Shown piece by piece: positions 5,844 to 12,860 of a DNA stretch of 12,860 nt. Location: assembly GCA_900548085.1 (NCBI GenBank), contig URJF01000032.1, positions 1 to 12,860 on the forward strand, written 5' to 3'. Position numbers and translations under genes: made by a program. Below the pieces are notes generated by a model, which ran no database searches, was not told the DNA's origin, and saw only the letters and a program-made list of their open reading frames with translations. The stretch comes from an uncultured Oscillospiraceae bacterium. Lineage in GTDB: Bacteria; Bacillota; Clostridia; Oscillospirales; Acutalibacteraceae. Positions within the stretch are counted from its first letter, which is position 1. Each line of letters starts with the position of its first letter.

Positions 5844-7238
5844 ATGATACACAGCTACAAGATGAACGGCTATAACATTATTCTGGACCAAAACAGCGGA
5901 TGTGTCCACAGCGTAGATGATGTAGCCTATGACATAATCAATATGTACGAAAGCCGTACAAAGGACGAAATCAAAAAAGATATACTCTCAAAATATTCTG
6001 ACCGTGCAGATGTTACCGAAGAAGATATTGATCTCTGCTTTGAGGACATACAGTCACTTATCGATGACGGCAGACTTTTCTCCGAGGATACATTTGAACA
6101 AACCGCAAAAGAATTCAAGCGTCGTCAAGGTGTACTGAAAGCAATCTGTCTCCATGTGGCTCACGGCTGTAACCTTAACTGCGAATACTGCTTTGCCGGC
6201 AAGGGTGAATACGGCGGTGCCGACAAAGGGCTTATGAGCCTCGAGGTAGGCAAAAAGGCGCTCGACTTTTTAGTAGAGCAAAGCGGCACAAGAAAGAATC
6301 TCGAAGTTGACTTTTTTGGCGGCGAGCCGCTGCTGAATTGGGATGTATGCAAAGAATTGGTAAAATACGGCAGAGAACTCGAAAAAATCCACGACAAAAA
6401 CTTTAGGTTCACTCTCACCACTAACGGTGTTTTGGTAGATGATGATGTAATAGATTTTTGTGACAAAGAGATGAGCAATGTTGTGCTCTCCCTCGACGGC
6501 AGAAAAGATGTTCACGACCGTCTGCGCAAAACTCCAAACGGAAAAGGCAGCTACGACCTGATAGTAGATAAATTCAAAAAATTTGCAGACGCACGAGGAC
6601 AGCAAAATTATTACATGAGAGGCACCTACACTCATTTCAATACGGATTTTTCTAAAGATGTTCTGTCCATGGCAGACTTAGGTTTTAAGGAATTATCTAT
6701 GGAACCGGTTGTATGTGACCCGAAAGAGCCTTGGGCTCTCACTCCGGATGACCTGCCAAAGCTCAAAGAGCAGTACCAAATTCTCGCAGACGAAATGCTG
6801 CGGAGGTACAGAAACGGAAGCGGCTTTACTTTTTATCACTATATGATAGACCTTGACCACGGCCCTTGCATCGTAAAGAGAGTAAGCGGTTGCGGCGTAG
6901 GCACTGAATATATGGCTGTCACTCCGTCAGGTGACCTGTACCCCTGTCACCAATTCGTAGGTGATGACAAATTCAAACTGGGCAACATTTACGACGGTGT
7001 GACTAACGGAAAAATTTTGGAGCAATTCGAGCAATGCAATATTTATTCTCACAAGGAATGTAAGGATTGCTTTGCAAAGCTGTATTGCAGTGGCGGATGT
7101 GCCGCAAACGCATACCACACCACCAGCAGTGTGAACGGTGTGTACGAGTTCGGCTGTGAACTCCACCGCAAGCGTATAGAATGTGCAATTATGCTGAAAG
7201 TGGCAGAAGCAGAAGAAAACTTAAAAGTTGAATATTAA
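5844..7238 (+). CDS. scfB: SCIFF maturase, radical SAM/SPASM thioether-forming enzyme
   Basis: A 464-residue enzyme that uses S-adenosylmethionine and iron-sulfur clusters to crosslink the SCIFF peptide. The N-terminal ~80 residues (MIHSYKMNGYNIILD...) are in the place of the RiPP recognition domain that binds the precursor leader. The radical SAM cluster motif is CNLNCEYC, with Cys at 109, 113 and 116, followed by the GGEP motif. The C-terminal SPASM region has cysteines at 350, 368, 406, 409, 415, 419 and 438, in contexts such as YPCHQFVGD and KDCFAKLYCSGGC that are characteristic of this family. Nothing looks lost, although the neighbouring precursor lacks the usual crosslink residues. The start is ATG 5844 with GAGGA five bases upstream; GTG 5832 is in frame but overlaps that site. 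Expression probably depends on readthrough of the terminator upstream. Confidence 0.94.
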   Translation: MIHSYKMNGYNIILDQNSGCVHSVDDVAYDIINMYESRTKDEIKKDILSKYSDRADVTEEDIDLCFEDIQSLIDDGRLFSEDTFEQTAKEFKRRQGVLKAICLHVAHGCNLNCEYCFAGKGEYGGADKGLMSLEVGKKALDFLVEQSGTRKNLEVDFFGGEPLLNWDVCKELVKYGRELEKIHDKNFRFTLTTNGVLVDDDVIDFCDKEMSNVVLSLDGRKDVHDRLRKTPNGKGSYDLIVDKFKKFADARGQQNYYMRGTYTHFNTDFSKDVLSMADLGFKELSMEPVVCDPKEPWALTPDDLPKLKEQYQILADEMLRRYRNGSGFTFYHYMIDLDHGPCIVKRVSGCGVGTEYMAVTPSGDLYPCHQFVGDDKFKLGNIYDGVTNGKILEQFEQCNIYSHKECKDCFAKLYCSGGCAANAYHTTSSVNGVYEFGCELHRKRIECAIMLKVAEAEENLKVEY

Positions 7239-7239
7239 C

Positions 7240-7277
7240 AAAAAACACCGAGCTGAATAATCAGTTCGGTGTTTTTT
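7240..7277. terminator. Bidirectional terminator between convergent operons
   Basis: A long stem (7240-7255 with 7261-7277, one G-U pair, loop of about five bases) flanked by A-run on one side and T-run on the other, so it works on both strands. It ends the SCIFF maturase transcript on plus and the GPH-exonuclease-HAD operon on minus. The HAD stop codon (7276-7278) is inside the distal T-run. Confidence 0.9.
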
Positions 7278-7953
7278 ATGCTAATATTTCTTTTATTTGC
7301 CAAAGATTATTTATAGAATAATCTATATCTTTCGGCTTAGGATTATCATTAGGGTTATACCAACAGGTTTTTATTCCCGAATTTATTCCGCCCTGCATAT
7401 CGCTTGTAAGTGAGTCGCCTACTATAATCACCTCGTCCTTTGTGCAGTCTGTATCGGACAGCACGGCGTCGAAGAATTTTTTATTAGGCTTTTCATATCC
7501 CACAGAATCCGATATATACACGCCGTCAACAATTTTATCCAATCCCGAACGGCTAAGCTTTTTGTTTTGTACTCGCTCTGCACCGTTAGTAACTATATAC
7601 TGCTCATAATCCGCAGACAATTCTGTCAGCAAATCGATACAATCATCTATCGGTGCAACCACTTCGGTAAGTCCGCTCTCGTACTGTGCACAAAAATTCT
7701 CCGGCGTCACACTGTCGATACCGCAATACTCCAAAAATTCTACAAATCTGCCGATCAAGACCTGTGCCTTGGTCACCTCGCCACGCTCTAACATTTCCCA
7801 GTGCTTTAGGTTAATCTTAGAATATTCTGCCACCAGTTCATCGGGACACTCACCTAAATCAAAATGCAAAAACGCTTTTTTCAGCGAATGTCGCTCGGAG
7901 GGCAAAAAGTCCAACAGTGTTCCGTCAACATCCCATAGTATAGCCTTTATCAT
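7276..7953 (-). CDS. HAD-superfamily nucleotidase of the YjjG/YfnB type
   Basis: A 225-residue HAD hydrolase with all four motifs: DVDGT (nucleophile D8, general acid D10), T122 in VTNG, K155 in YEKPNKKFFD, and GDSLTSD (D180, D185). The cap region after LDF and segments such as NLKHWEMLERGEVTK, NKKLSRSGL and GGINSGIKTCWYNP closely parallel E. coli YjjG, a nucleotidase that removes phosphate from (often non-canonical) pyrimidine nucleoside monophosphates and so keeps damaged bases out of DNA. The cytoplasmic nucleotidase role is inferred from family likeness; other small phosphoesters are possible. The start ATG overlaps the stop of the exonuclease gene as ATGA (7950-7953), indicating translational coupling. 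Last gene of its operon, ending inside the shared terminator. Confidence 0.88.
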   Translation of the reverse strand: MIKAILWDVDGTLLDFLPSERHSLKKAFLHFDLGECPDELVAEYSKINLKHWEMLERGEVTKAQVLIGRFVEFLEYCGIDSVTPENFCAQYESGLTEVVAPIDDCIDLLTELSADYEQYIVTNGAERVQNKKLSRSGLDKIVDGVYISDSVGYEKPNKKFFDAVLSDTDCTKDEVIIVGDSLTSDMQGGINSGIKTCWYNPNDNPKPKDIDYSINNLWQIKEILA

Positions 7954-8705
7954 AAATCAATCTCCAATTCTACAGGACAATGGTCGGAACCGAAAACATC
8001 GGTATGGATTTTTGCGTCAACCAATTTTTTGTCCAAAGATTTTGAGGTAACAAAATAGTCAATTCTCCAGCCGGCATTCTTTTCTCTCGCCTTGAACATA
8101 TATGACCACCAGGAATATATACCTGTGGCGTCAGGATAAAAATATCTGAAAGTGTCTGTGTAGCCGCCGTCCAAAAGCTGAGTGAACTTGTTACGCTCCC
8201 GATCTGTAAAGCCTGCGTTGTTATGGTTAGTCTTTGGGTTTTTCAAGTCTATTTCACAATGAGCGACATTCAAATCGCCGCAAAAGACAACGGGTTTCTT
8301 TTCGTTCAGTCTGTTAATATAATCTCTAAAAGCGTCCTCCCACTCCATACGATAATCAAGTCGGAGCAGCTCACGCTTAGAATTAGGTACATATACTGTG
8401 ATAAAATAAAAGTCATCAAACTCAAGGGTAATAAGTCTGCCCTCTTTGTCGTGTTCCTCGATACCCAGGCCATAGGTTACGGATATAGGTTCTTTTTTGG
8501 TGAAAATCGCAGTGCCGGAATAACCTTTCTTTTCAGCATAATTCCAATAGCAAAAATATCCGTCAGGGGCAAAGTCAATCTGTCCCTCCTGCAATTTTGT
8601 CTCCTGGACACAAAATATGTCTGCATCAGCCGACAGAAAGAAATCGGCAAATCCCTTTTGCATACAAGCACGGAGTCCGTTTACATTCCAAGAAATAAAT
8701 TTCAT
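7950..8705 (-). CDS. xth: Exodeoxyribonuclease III / class II AP endonuclease
   Basis: A 251-residue member of the endonuclease-exonuclease-phosphatase family, which cuts DNA 5' to abasic sites and trims 3' blocking groups in base excision repair. The active-site set is complete: N7 (SWNVNG), E35 (VQETKLQ), Y105 (VYVPNS), D144 and N146 (CGDLNVAH), D216 (GWRIDYF) and D241-H242 (GSDHCPVELE). Its length matches Bacillus ExoA and E. coli Xth (250-270). It starts 12 bases after the stop of the GPH transporter gene, with a modest GAGAG site, and overlaps the HAD nucleotidase start by four bases. With the nucleotidase it may form a DNA-integrity pair, one cleaning the pool and one repairing the DNA; the transporter link is unexplained. 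Confidence 0.95.
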   Translation of the reverse strand: MKFISWNVNGLRACMQKGFADFFLSADADIFCVQETKLQEGQIDFAPDGYFCYWNYAEKKGYSGTAIFTKKEPISVTYGLGIEEHDKEGRLITLEFDDFYFITVYVPNSKRELLRLDYRMEWEDAFRDYINRLNEKKPVVFCGDLNVAHCEIDLKNPKTNHNNAGFTDRERNKFTQLLDGGYTDTFRYFYPDATGIYSWWSYMFKAREKNAGWRIDYFVTSKSLDKKLVDAKIHTDVFGSDHCPVELEIDL

Positions 8706-8717
8706 TATCTGTTCTCT

Positions 8718-10136
8718 CTATTCTTCATTTTTTCTTACTTCTGCAAGCTGTGCTCTCATTTCTTCCAGCTTCTTTTTGGACAAATCATAGCCAAAGAAAA
8801 GTATAAGCGCCATAATGCCGAGAACTATCGCCGGCACAAGAGTAGAAATATCATACAGCTTTGCCATTACATCATCCGGCAGTGCCCTGCCGTACTTAGA
8901 AGCATCACTGTCATAGTTAATCAATGCCAGCAATGCGTTCAGTCCCACACCTGCCAAGGTTTGACCTATCTTTCTTGCAAAAGAAATCAGGGCATATCCG
9001 GAGCCTTCCTCTCGTCTGTGAGTACGCAACTCATGGCAGTCGATTACATCCATAACCAAAGCCCAAATCTCAAGCACAAGGAAGGTTTGACCCAATCCGG
9101 ACAGGAATGTAAAGCTTAAGAATACATATGGGTTGTCTGTCTTAATGAAATACAGCACAAATGAAGATACTGATGCACAAGCCATACCCACTGCGCAAAG
9201 CTCTTTTTTGCCAAAGCGGTCAATGAGCTTGTTCATAACAGGAATAAATATTGCCATAGGCAAATAAGTGCACACAGTAACCATAGCATAGAGTCCCGGC
9301 TTGTGATAATAGTCGGTAAAGAGATATGTATATGTGGACTGATAGTAGAACTGAAAGGCGATAATCAGCATAGAAACAATGGCGAGCATAACGAACGACC
9401 TGTTTTTGAACAAATCTCCGATTGCCTTAAAGACACTGTAGTCGCCCTTCTTCTTTTCGATAGGAGCAACACGCTCCTTAGTCATTTTGAAATGGAAAAA
9501 GAATATAACCACTGAGAGCACTGCAAGAACAGCTACGAACATAGTGAGCTTATGACCGTCAAGAGCCTTTATGCTGGTTCCGTTTGCATAAGTACCGGTA
9601 GTTGTGTATACAAACATAGGCAGCAGCACAGTGCCCGGCAATCCGCCGATACCTGCACCGATAGAACGCCACATAGACAGTGACGAACGCTCTTTTTCGT
9701 CATCGGTAATAACCGAAGCAAGTGAGCCGTACGGAATGTTCACCGCTGTGTACATCATGCCGTAAAAGATATATGTTATATACGCAAACAGCAGATATTT
9801 TGCAGAGCTGAGATTAGGTATGACAGTAAACATCAGCACAGCCGACACTGCAAGCGGAATAGAAAACCAAAAGATATACGGTCTGAATTTTCCGTACTTA
9901 GTAGGCTTTCGTGAATCTATAAATGCTCCCCACATAGGGTCGTTGATTGCGTCCCAAAGTCTTGCAACCAAAATCAGCACGGCAATCTTTGCCGGATCAA
10001 TATTCAATACATCGGTATAAAACTTGTTTTGGAAGGCACCTACCAACGAAAAGGTCAGCAAACCGCCCATATCGCCTAAAGCATAGCCGATTTTGTCCTT
10101 CATCTTTATACCGTGAGTCAACGCTTTTGTTTCCAT
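8718..10136 (-). CDS. GPH-family (MelB-like) sugar:cation symporter
   Basis: A 472-residue, roughly 12-TM carrier of the glycoside-pentoside-hexuronide:cation symporter family within the MFS. The N-terminal block GYALGDMGGLLTFSLVGAF, the helix II motif WDAINDP (D62 and D66, matching the cation-site aspartates of MelB) and the loop 2-3 stretch DPMWGAFIDSRKPTKYGKFR (66-85) are diagnostic. It imports a sugar or glycoside together with Na+ or H+; which sugar cannot be told. The start is ATG 10136, with AAAGGGG a few bases upstream; a seven-residue in-frame extension to 10157 would absorb that site and is rejected. First gene of the operon with xth and the HAD gene, read from the promoter at 10182-10210. 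Confidence 0.9.
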   Translation of the reverse strand: METKALTHGIKMKDKIGYALGDMGGLLTFSLVGAFQNKFYTDVLNIDPAKIAVLILVARLWDAINDPMWGAFIDSRKPTKYGKFRPYIFWFSIPLAVSAVLMFTVIPNLSSAKYLLFAYITYIFYGMMYTAVNIPYGSLASVITDDEKERSSLSMWRSIGAGIGGLPGTVLLPMFVYTTTGTYANGTSIKALDGHKLTMFVAVLAVLSVVIFFFHFKMTKERVAPIEKKKGDYSVFKAIGDLFKNRSFVMLAIVSMLIIAFQFYYQSTYTYLFTDYYHKPGLYAMVTVCTYLPMAIFIPVMNKLIDRFGKKELCAVGMACASVSSFVLYFIKTDNPYVFLSFTFLSGLGQTFLVLEIWALVMDVIDCHELRTHRREEGSGYALISFARKIGQTLAGVGLNALLALINYDSDASKYGRALPDDVMAKLYDISTLVPAIVLGIMALILFFGYDLSKKKLEEMRAQLAEVRKNEE

Positions 10137-10181
10137 AATAACCCCTTTCGGCAACAAATGCTGTCACAGTAATATAAGTAT

Positions 10182-10210
10182 ATTATCATTGATTTTTATA
10201 CAAATGTCAA
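10182..10210 (-). promoter_or_regulatory. Promoter of the GPH-xth-HAD operon
   Basis: On the minus strand TTGACA (10205-10210), 17 bases, then GATAAT (10182-10187), one mismatch from the -10 consensus. It gives a leader of about 40 bases. A short imperfectly centred palindrome CTGTCACAG falls in the leader but is too short to call an operator. Confidence 0.65.
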
Positions 10211-10311
10211 TATGCAAAAGTGATAACAAAATCAAATTGTTTTTGTTTATTATTTTGGTGTGATATAGAAGCTAAAAGTTGTCCGCATAGTAAATAAATA
10301 ACAAGTAAGAC

Positions 10312-10378
10312 GGGACTTTCTCCTGTTTTTCTCAGCAACTTCGTTGCACAGAAAAAACAGATGCTCGTTTCAAGTCCC
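10312..10378. repeat. Palindromic element, long interrupted hairpin next to the tRNA
   Basis: Three nested stems share one axis: GGGACTT (10312-10318) with AAGTCCC (10372-10378); CTGTTTTTCT (10323-10332) with AGAAAAAACAG (10350-10360, one bulge); and GCAAC (10335-10339) with GTTGC (10343-10347) around a three-base loop. No protein-like coding is seen across 10211-10433 apart from a 88-codon frame made by the repeats themselves. It could be a small dispersed palindromic repeat or a structured RNA. The remaining bases from 10211 to 10311 are AT-rich and show nothing I can name. Confidence 0.55.
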
Positions 10379-10396
10379 TTCTTCCTCGATTGTACT

Positions 10397-10434
10397 AAAA
10401 AACACGGTATCCCTGATGGGATACCGTGTTTTTT
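10397..10434 (-). terminator. Intrinsic terminator of tRNA-Leu
   Basis: A perfect 17-base stem (10397-10413 with 10418-10434) with a four-base loop, followed on the minus strand by TTTTTT. The upstream arm begins at the last base of the encoded CCA tail, so terminator and tRNA are directly joined. Confidence 0.9.
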
Positions 10435-10520
10435 GGTGCAGAAGAAGGGACTTGAACCCTCATGAATTTGCATTCACTAGAACCTGAATCTAGCGCGTCT
10501 GCCGATTCCGCCACTTCTGC
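10434..10520 (-). tRNA. tRNA-Leu (anticodon CAG)
   Basis: An 87-base class II tRNA read on the minus strand. Acceptor arms GCAGAAG and CTTCTGC pair fully. The anticodon stem CTAGA/TCTAG holds loop TTCAGGT, giving anticodon CAG for CUG codons. The long variable arm (TGAAT-GCAA-ATTCA) is the class II mark shared by Leu, Ser and bacterial Tyr. The T arm is GAGGG-TTCAAGT-CCCTT. Discriminator A and the CCA tail are encoded (10434-10437). Promoter at 10533-10561 and terminator at 10397-10434. Confidence 0.96.
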
Positions 10521-10532
10521 GTTTGCTTTGAT

Positions 10533-10561
10533 ATATTAACACAGACAAAATTGTTTGTCAA
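10533..10561 (-). promoter_or_regulatory. Promoter of tRNA-Leu
   Basis: On the minus strand TTGACA (10556-10561), 17 bases, TAATAT (10533-10538). The transcription start would be about 5 bases before the mature tRNA 5' end. It lies between the tRNA and the stop of the oxidoreductase gene, so the tRNA has its own transcription unit. Confidence 0.72.
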
Positions 10562-10578
10562 TATCTAAAACAACATTA

Positions 10579-11889
10579 TTATAGCTCCGCTGTCTGCGGT
10601 TCGCCGCCGTTTTCACGGGATTGGTCTGCGAGATAAACGCTGAGATGACCTGCTACGCTGTCAAAAATGGAGGTGCAAGCGAGAGAATGTTCTTCGCCAC
10701 GGATAAATTTTACAAAATCTGCGGCAAGTCTTTCATCACCGCCTCCGTGTCCGCCGTATGCGCCCACCATATCGCCTGTTACTCTGAGGTCGTGCTCCTC
10801 TACATCACACTCTTCATTGTGAGCGTCCGGAGATGGATTTATCTTCAGCACAGTGAACTTGCTGTCCTCAAAATTGCCGAAAATCTCGCCCTTTGTACCG
10901 ATAATATGTATGTCACGACGAGGCTCGGAAGAACCGCCAACCATATTGTGAGTACCTGTTGCACCGCTCTCAAACTCTACCATAACAGATTGGTGATCCA
11001 CTACATCATTGTCGCACTTATAGATACATCTTGCGTATGGGCTGTCGCTCTTCATAAGATTTATTTTATCCTCGATGGTAGGATTCTTAATACCCTCGAG
11101 AGCATCCCAAACATAGAAAGCCCATCTGTCGGGATGGTCAATATAGAGTCTCTTTGTACTGTAGACGCAAGTGTCCACAAGAGGACAATCTTTCATACAA
11201 ATTGTACCGGCACCTGCGGGTGCATTCTCCGGCTTAAATTGAAACTTTCCGCCAAAGGAAGAAATCTTCTTTGGCTTAGTCTCGCTCATCATCCACATCA
11301 TAATGTCAAGGTCGTGACAACATTTAGCCAGGAGCATACTTGTGTGGCACTTTTTGCTGTTAGCCCACTTGCCTCTGATATAAGAGGTGGAAAGATGGTG
11401 ATAGCTGACATGCTCCGTAGTCTGAATGTTTATTATATCGCCGATTTCGCCGCTGTTCACAATTTCTTTTATACCATAATAAAACGGAGTATATCTCAGT
11501 ACATGGCAAATCATAACCTTAGAGTTATTCTTTTTTGCACAAGCAACGAGCTCACGCATTTCTTTTTCGTTAACCGCAAATGGTTTTTCCAGCAGCATAT
11601 CATAACCTGCGTTAAGGAGCGGAACGGAAGTAACAAGGTGTTGTTCGTCCATAGTACCATTGATTATTGCATCTGCAAGCTTTCCCTTCTTAGCCAGCTC
11701 ATCTGCGCTCTCAAAACACATATCCTCACCAAATCCAAACTCCTCCATAGCCTTTTGCCGACGGACAGGATTAGGGTCTGCAACGCCTACAATTTTGAGC
11801 TTATCAGGGTCGGTTTTAGCGAGTTTGCTGTAAACGAAAGCTCTGTGACCTGCACCTACTATTATCGCTGTAACAGGTTTTTGTTCCAT
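10579..11889 (-). CDS. Gfo/Idh/MocA-family NAD(P)-dependent oxidoreductase
   Basis: A 436-residue dehydrogenase. The N-terminal Rossmann fold has the dinucleotide motif VGAGHRA (11-17) and the family signature EKP (101-103, catalytic K102). The second domain carries the catalytic CHDLD block (191-195). Members oxidise or reduce sugar rings, inositols and related polyols; the substrate here is not evident. An insert at 231-292 contains five cysteines (C231, C235, C241, C288, C292) in the form CMKDCPLVDTC ... CIYKC, which could bind a metal. I have seen a similar insert described in glycosidase-associated Firmicutes homologues, so it may be subgroup-specific. The start is ATG 11889 with GGTGAT four bases upstream. 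Transcribed alone from 11927-11954, divergent from the ABC transporter; no terminator is obvious before the tRNA promoter. Confidence 0.9.
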   Translation of the reverse strand: MEQKPVTAIIVGAGHRAFVYSKLAKTDPDKLKIVGVADPNPVRRQKAMEEFGFGEDMCFESADELAKKGKLADAIINGTMDEQHLVTSVPLLNAGYDMLLEKPFAVNEKEMRELVACAKKNNSKVMICHVLRYTPFYYGIKEIVNSGEIGDIINIQTTEHVSYHHLSTSYIRGKWANSKKCHTSMLLAKCCHDLDIMMWMMSETKPKKISSFGGKFQFKPENAPAGAGTICMKDCPLVDTCVYSTKRLYIDHPDRWAFYVWDALEGIKNPTIEDKINLMKSDSPYARCIYKCDNDVVDHQSVMVEFESGATGTHNMVGGSSEPRRDIHIIGTKGEIFGNFEDSKFTVLKINPSPDAHNEECDVEEHDLRVTGDMVGAYGGHGGGDERLAADFVKFIRGEEHSLACTSIFDSVAGHLSVYLADQSRENGGEPQTAEL

Positions 11890-11926
11890 AATAATCACCA
11901 ATCTCTTCTACATAAAATTCAATAAA

Positions 11927-11954
11927 ATTATATCACACAAAAATATAATTTCAA
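11927..11954 (-). promoter_or_regulatory. Extended -10 promoter of the oxidoreductase gene
   Basis: On the minus strand TTGAAA (11949-11954), 16 bases, TATAAT (11927-11932), with TG one base before the -10 box (TGATATAAT). Its -35 is about 9 bases from the divergent -35 at 11963. Confidence 0.78.
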
Positions 11955-11962
11955 CACCTAAT

Positions 11963-11990
11963 TTGACTTATTAAGAAATTAGTGTATAAT
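11963..11990 (+). promoter_or_regulatory. Promoter of the ABC exporter gene
   Basis: TTGACT (11963-11968), a 16-base spacer ending in GTG, and TATAAT (11985-11990). The leader is about 27 bases and contains GAGGAA at 12013-12018. Back to back with the oxidoreductase promoter, so one regulator bound between them could affect both. Confidence 0.8.
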
Positions 11991-12023
11991 ATTTTAGTTA
12001 AAATTTATAATTGAGGAATATAT

Positions 12024-12860
12024 ATGAAAAAACTACTGATTTTTCTAAAGAAGTATAAAAAAGAATCTGTTATGGCACCGCTGTTCAAAATGCTTGAGGC
12101 TATCTTTGAACTGATAGTTCCCCTTGTGGTAGCATCAATAATAGACAACGGTATCAAGACAGGCAACTCAAAATTTGTAATATCGAGAGCACTGATACTT
12201 GTACTCCTTGCGGTTATCGGAATGGCTGCGGCAATCACAGCACAATATTTTGCCGCAAAAGCCGCTACGGGATTTGCCACAGGTGTACGAAAGGCGCTGT
12301 ACGAAAAGATACAGTCATTTTCATTTACAGAGCTTGACAATGTGGGAATATCCACTCTCATCACCCGAATGACGAATGATGTGAACCAATCTCAAAGCAC
12401 AGTCAATATGGCACTCCGACTGCTGCTGCGTTCGCCGTTTATTGTGGCCGGAGCTTTTGTTATGGCTATGACCATTGATATAAAGGCAAGTATGATATTC
12501 TTAGCAGTAATCGCACTGCTTTCCATAGTAATCGTGTCTATCATGAAATGGACTGTGCCTATGTATCGAAATGTACAAAACACACTTGACGGTGTAACCC
12601 TCTCCACGAGAGAAAACCTCGCCGGTGCGAGAGTAATCAGAGCCTTTACCGAAGAGAAACAGGAGTATAATATATTTTCAAAAAAGAACAATCTGCTGGC
12701 ACATTTTCAGCGACAGGTCGGAAGAATATCCGCACTTATGAATCCGGTGACATATGTCATAATCAATCTAGGCATAGTCGGACTGATATATTTTGGCGGA
12801 GTGAGAGTAAACAACGGCACACTTACACAAGGCAATTTGGTAGCACTCTACAACTATATG
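12024..12860 (+). CDS. ABC exporter, transmembrane half, 3' end missing
   Basis: 279 codons from ATG 12024 to the window edge, set by GAGGAA six bases upstream. The visible part is the type I exporter transmembrane domain: two hydrophobic segments (about 18-40 and 53-78), the coupling segment with ELDNVGISTLITRMTNDVNQ (113-132, the usual SxGxxxxRxxxDxxx form), two more segments (about 141-180), then the intracellular REN(L)AGARVIRAFTEE block (about 195-210) that is highly conserved in this family. The ATP-binding domain must lie beyond the edge. Such proteins are often encoded in pairs forming LmrCD/YheIH-type heterodimers that export drugs, lipids or peptides; whether a partner follows cannot be seen. 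Confidence 0.92.
   Translation, partial: MKKLLIFLKKYKKESVMAPLFKMLEAIFELIVPLVVASIIDNGIKTGNSKFVISRALILVLLAVIGMAAAITAQYFAAKAATGFATGVRKALYEKIQSFSFTELDNVGISTLITRMTNDVNQSQSTVNMALRLLLRSPFIVAGAFVMAMTIDIKASMIFLAVIALLSIVIVSIMKWTVPMYRNVQNTLDGVTLSTRENLAGARVIRAFTEEKQEYNIFSKKNNLLAHFQRQVGRISALMNPVTYVIINLGIVGLIYFGGVRVNNGTLTQGNLVALYNYM

Noticed and set aside
8223..9119. 298-codon open frame on the plus strand
   Set aside because: It runs antisense across xth and the GPH gene end, both with full family motifs, and has no start signal or homology that I can see.
10160..10175. CTGTCACAG palindrome as an operator for the GPH operon
   Set aside because: Only four base pairs per arm, and no known regulator site is matched.
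10207..10473. 88-codon minus-strand frame over the tRNA region
   Set aside because: Its codons come from the tRNA 3' end, the terminator and the palindrome; translations of tRNA-adjacent repeats often give such false proteins.
10621..11925. 434-codon open frame on the plus strand
   Set aside because: It is antisense to the Gfo/Idh/MocA gene, whose motifs are clear. The plus-strand translation has no recognisable domain, no ribosome binding site and unnatural composition.
12005..12691. Minus-strand frames of 99-119 codons
   Set aside because: Antisense to the ABC exporter transmembrane domain; low-complexity Ser/Ala/Ile-rich translations typical of shadows.
1..12860. CRISPR arrays, insertion sequences, prophage genes, riboswitches or T-boxes
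   Set aside because: No regularly spaced repeats, transposase or phage motifs, or riboswitch/T-box core sequences were seen; gene leaders are short, mostly under 45 bases.

Overview
The window looks like a chromosomal segment from a low-to-moderate GC anaerobic Firmicute of class Clostridia, probably Ruminococcaceae/Oscillospiraceae-like. The strongest evidence is a SCIFF (six-cysteine) ranthipeptide precursor next to its radical SAM maturase, a pair close to universal in Clostridia. A stand-alone ferredoxin:thioredoxin reductase catalytic subunit, a second EF-G-like GTPase, strong GGAGG/GGTGA-type ribosome binding sites and textbook TTGACA-17-TATAAT promoters fit the same placement.

Layout. 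(1) 1-1857, minus: an EF-G paralogue cut by the left edge, with its own promoter. (2) 2032-3601, minus: a two-gene operon, a small FTR-type iron-sulfur protein followed by an MFS transporter, ending at a hairpin. (3) 3664-3708: two near-consensus promoters back to back. (4) 3725-5579, plus: a six-TM membrane protein of unknown function whose 3' end overlaps an Orn/Lys/Arg-decarboxylase-type PLP enzyme by 74 bases. (5) 5562-7238, plus: the SCIFF locus. A perfect consensus promoter lies over the decarboxylase stop, then come the 48-residue precursor, an intrinsic terminator and the maturase. (6) A bidirectional terminator near 7240-7277 separates this from the convergent minus-strand operon 7276-10136: GPH-type sugar/cation symporter, exodeoxyribonuclease III and a YjjG/YfnB-type HAD nucleotidase, with the last two coupled by an ATGA overlap. 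(7) 10312-10561: a palindromic element, a terminator and tRNA-Leu(CAG) on the minus strand. (8) 10579-11889, minus: a Gfo/Idh/MocA oxidoreductase with a cysteine-rich insert, divergent from (9) 12024-12860, plus: the membrane half of an ABC exporter cut by the right edge.

The observation most worth following is in the SCIFF precursor. The peptide still has six cysteines and the conserved GGCGECQTSCQS core. However, the two positions that, as I recall, form the characterised thioether in SCIFF peptides (Cys32 donor and Thr37 acceptor) are both alanine here, and there is an extra cysteine at position 13 in the leader. The maturase beside it looks intact, with the radical SAM CX3CX2C motif and a full set of SPASM cysteines. 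Either the crosslink is made elsewhere in this lineage, or the precursor has moved away from the known chemistry. The rest of the window is mostly ordinary metabolism and housekeeping, with clear regulatory signals between genes.
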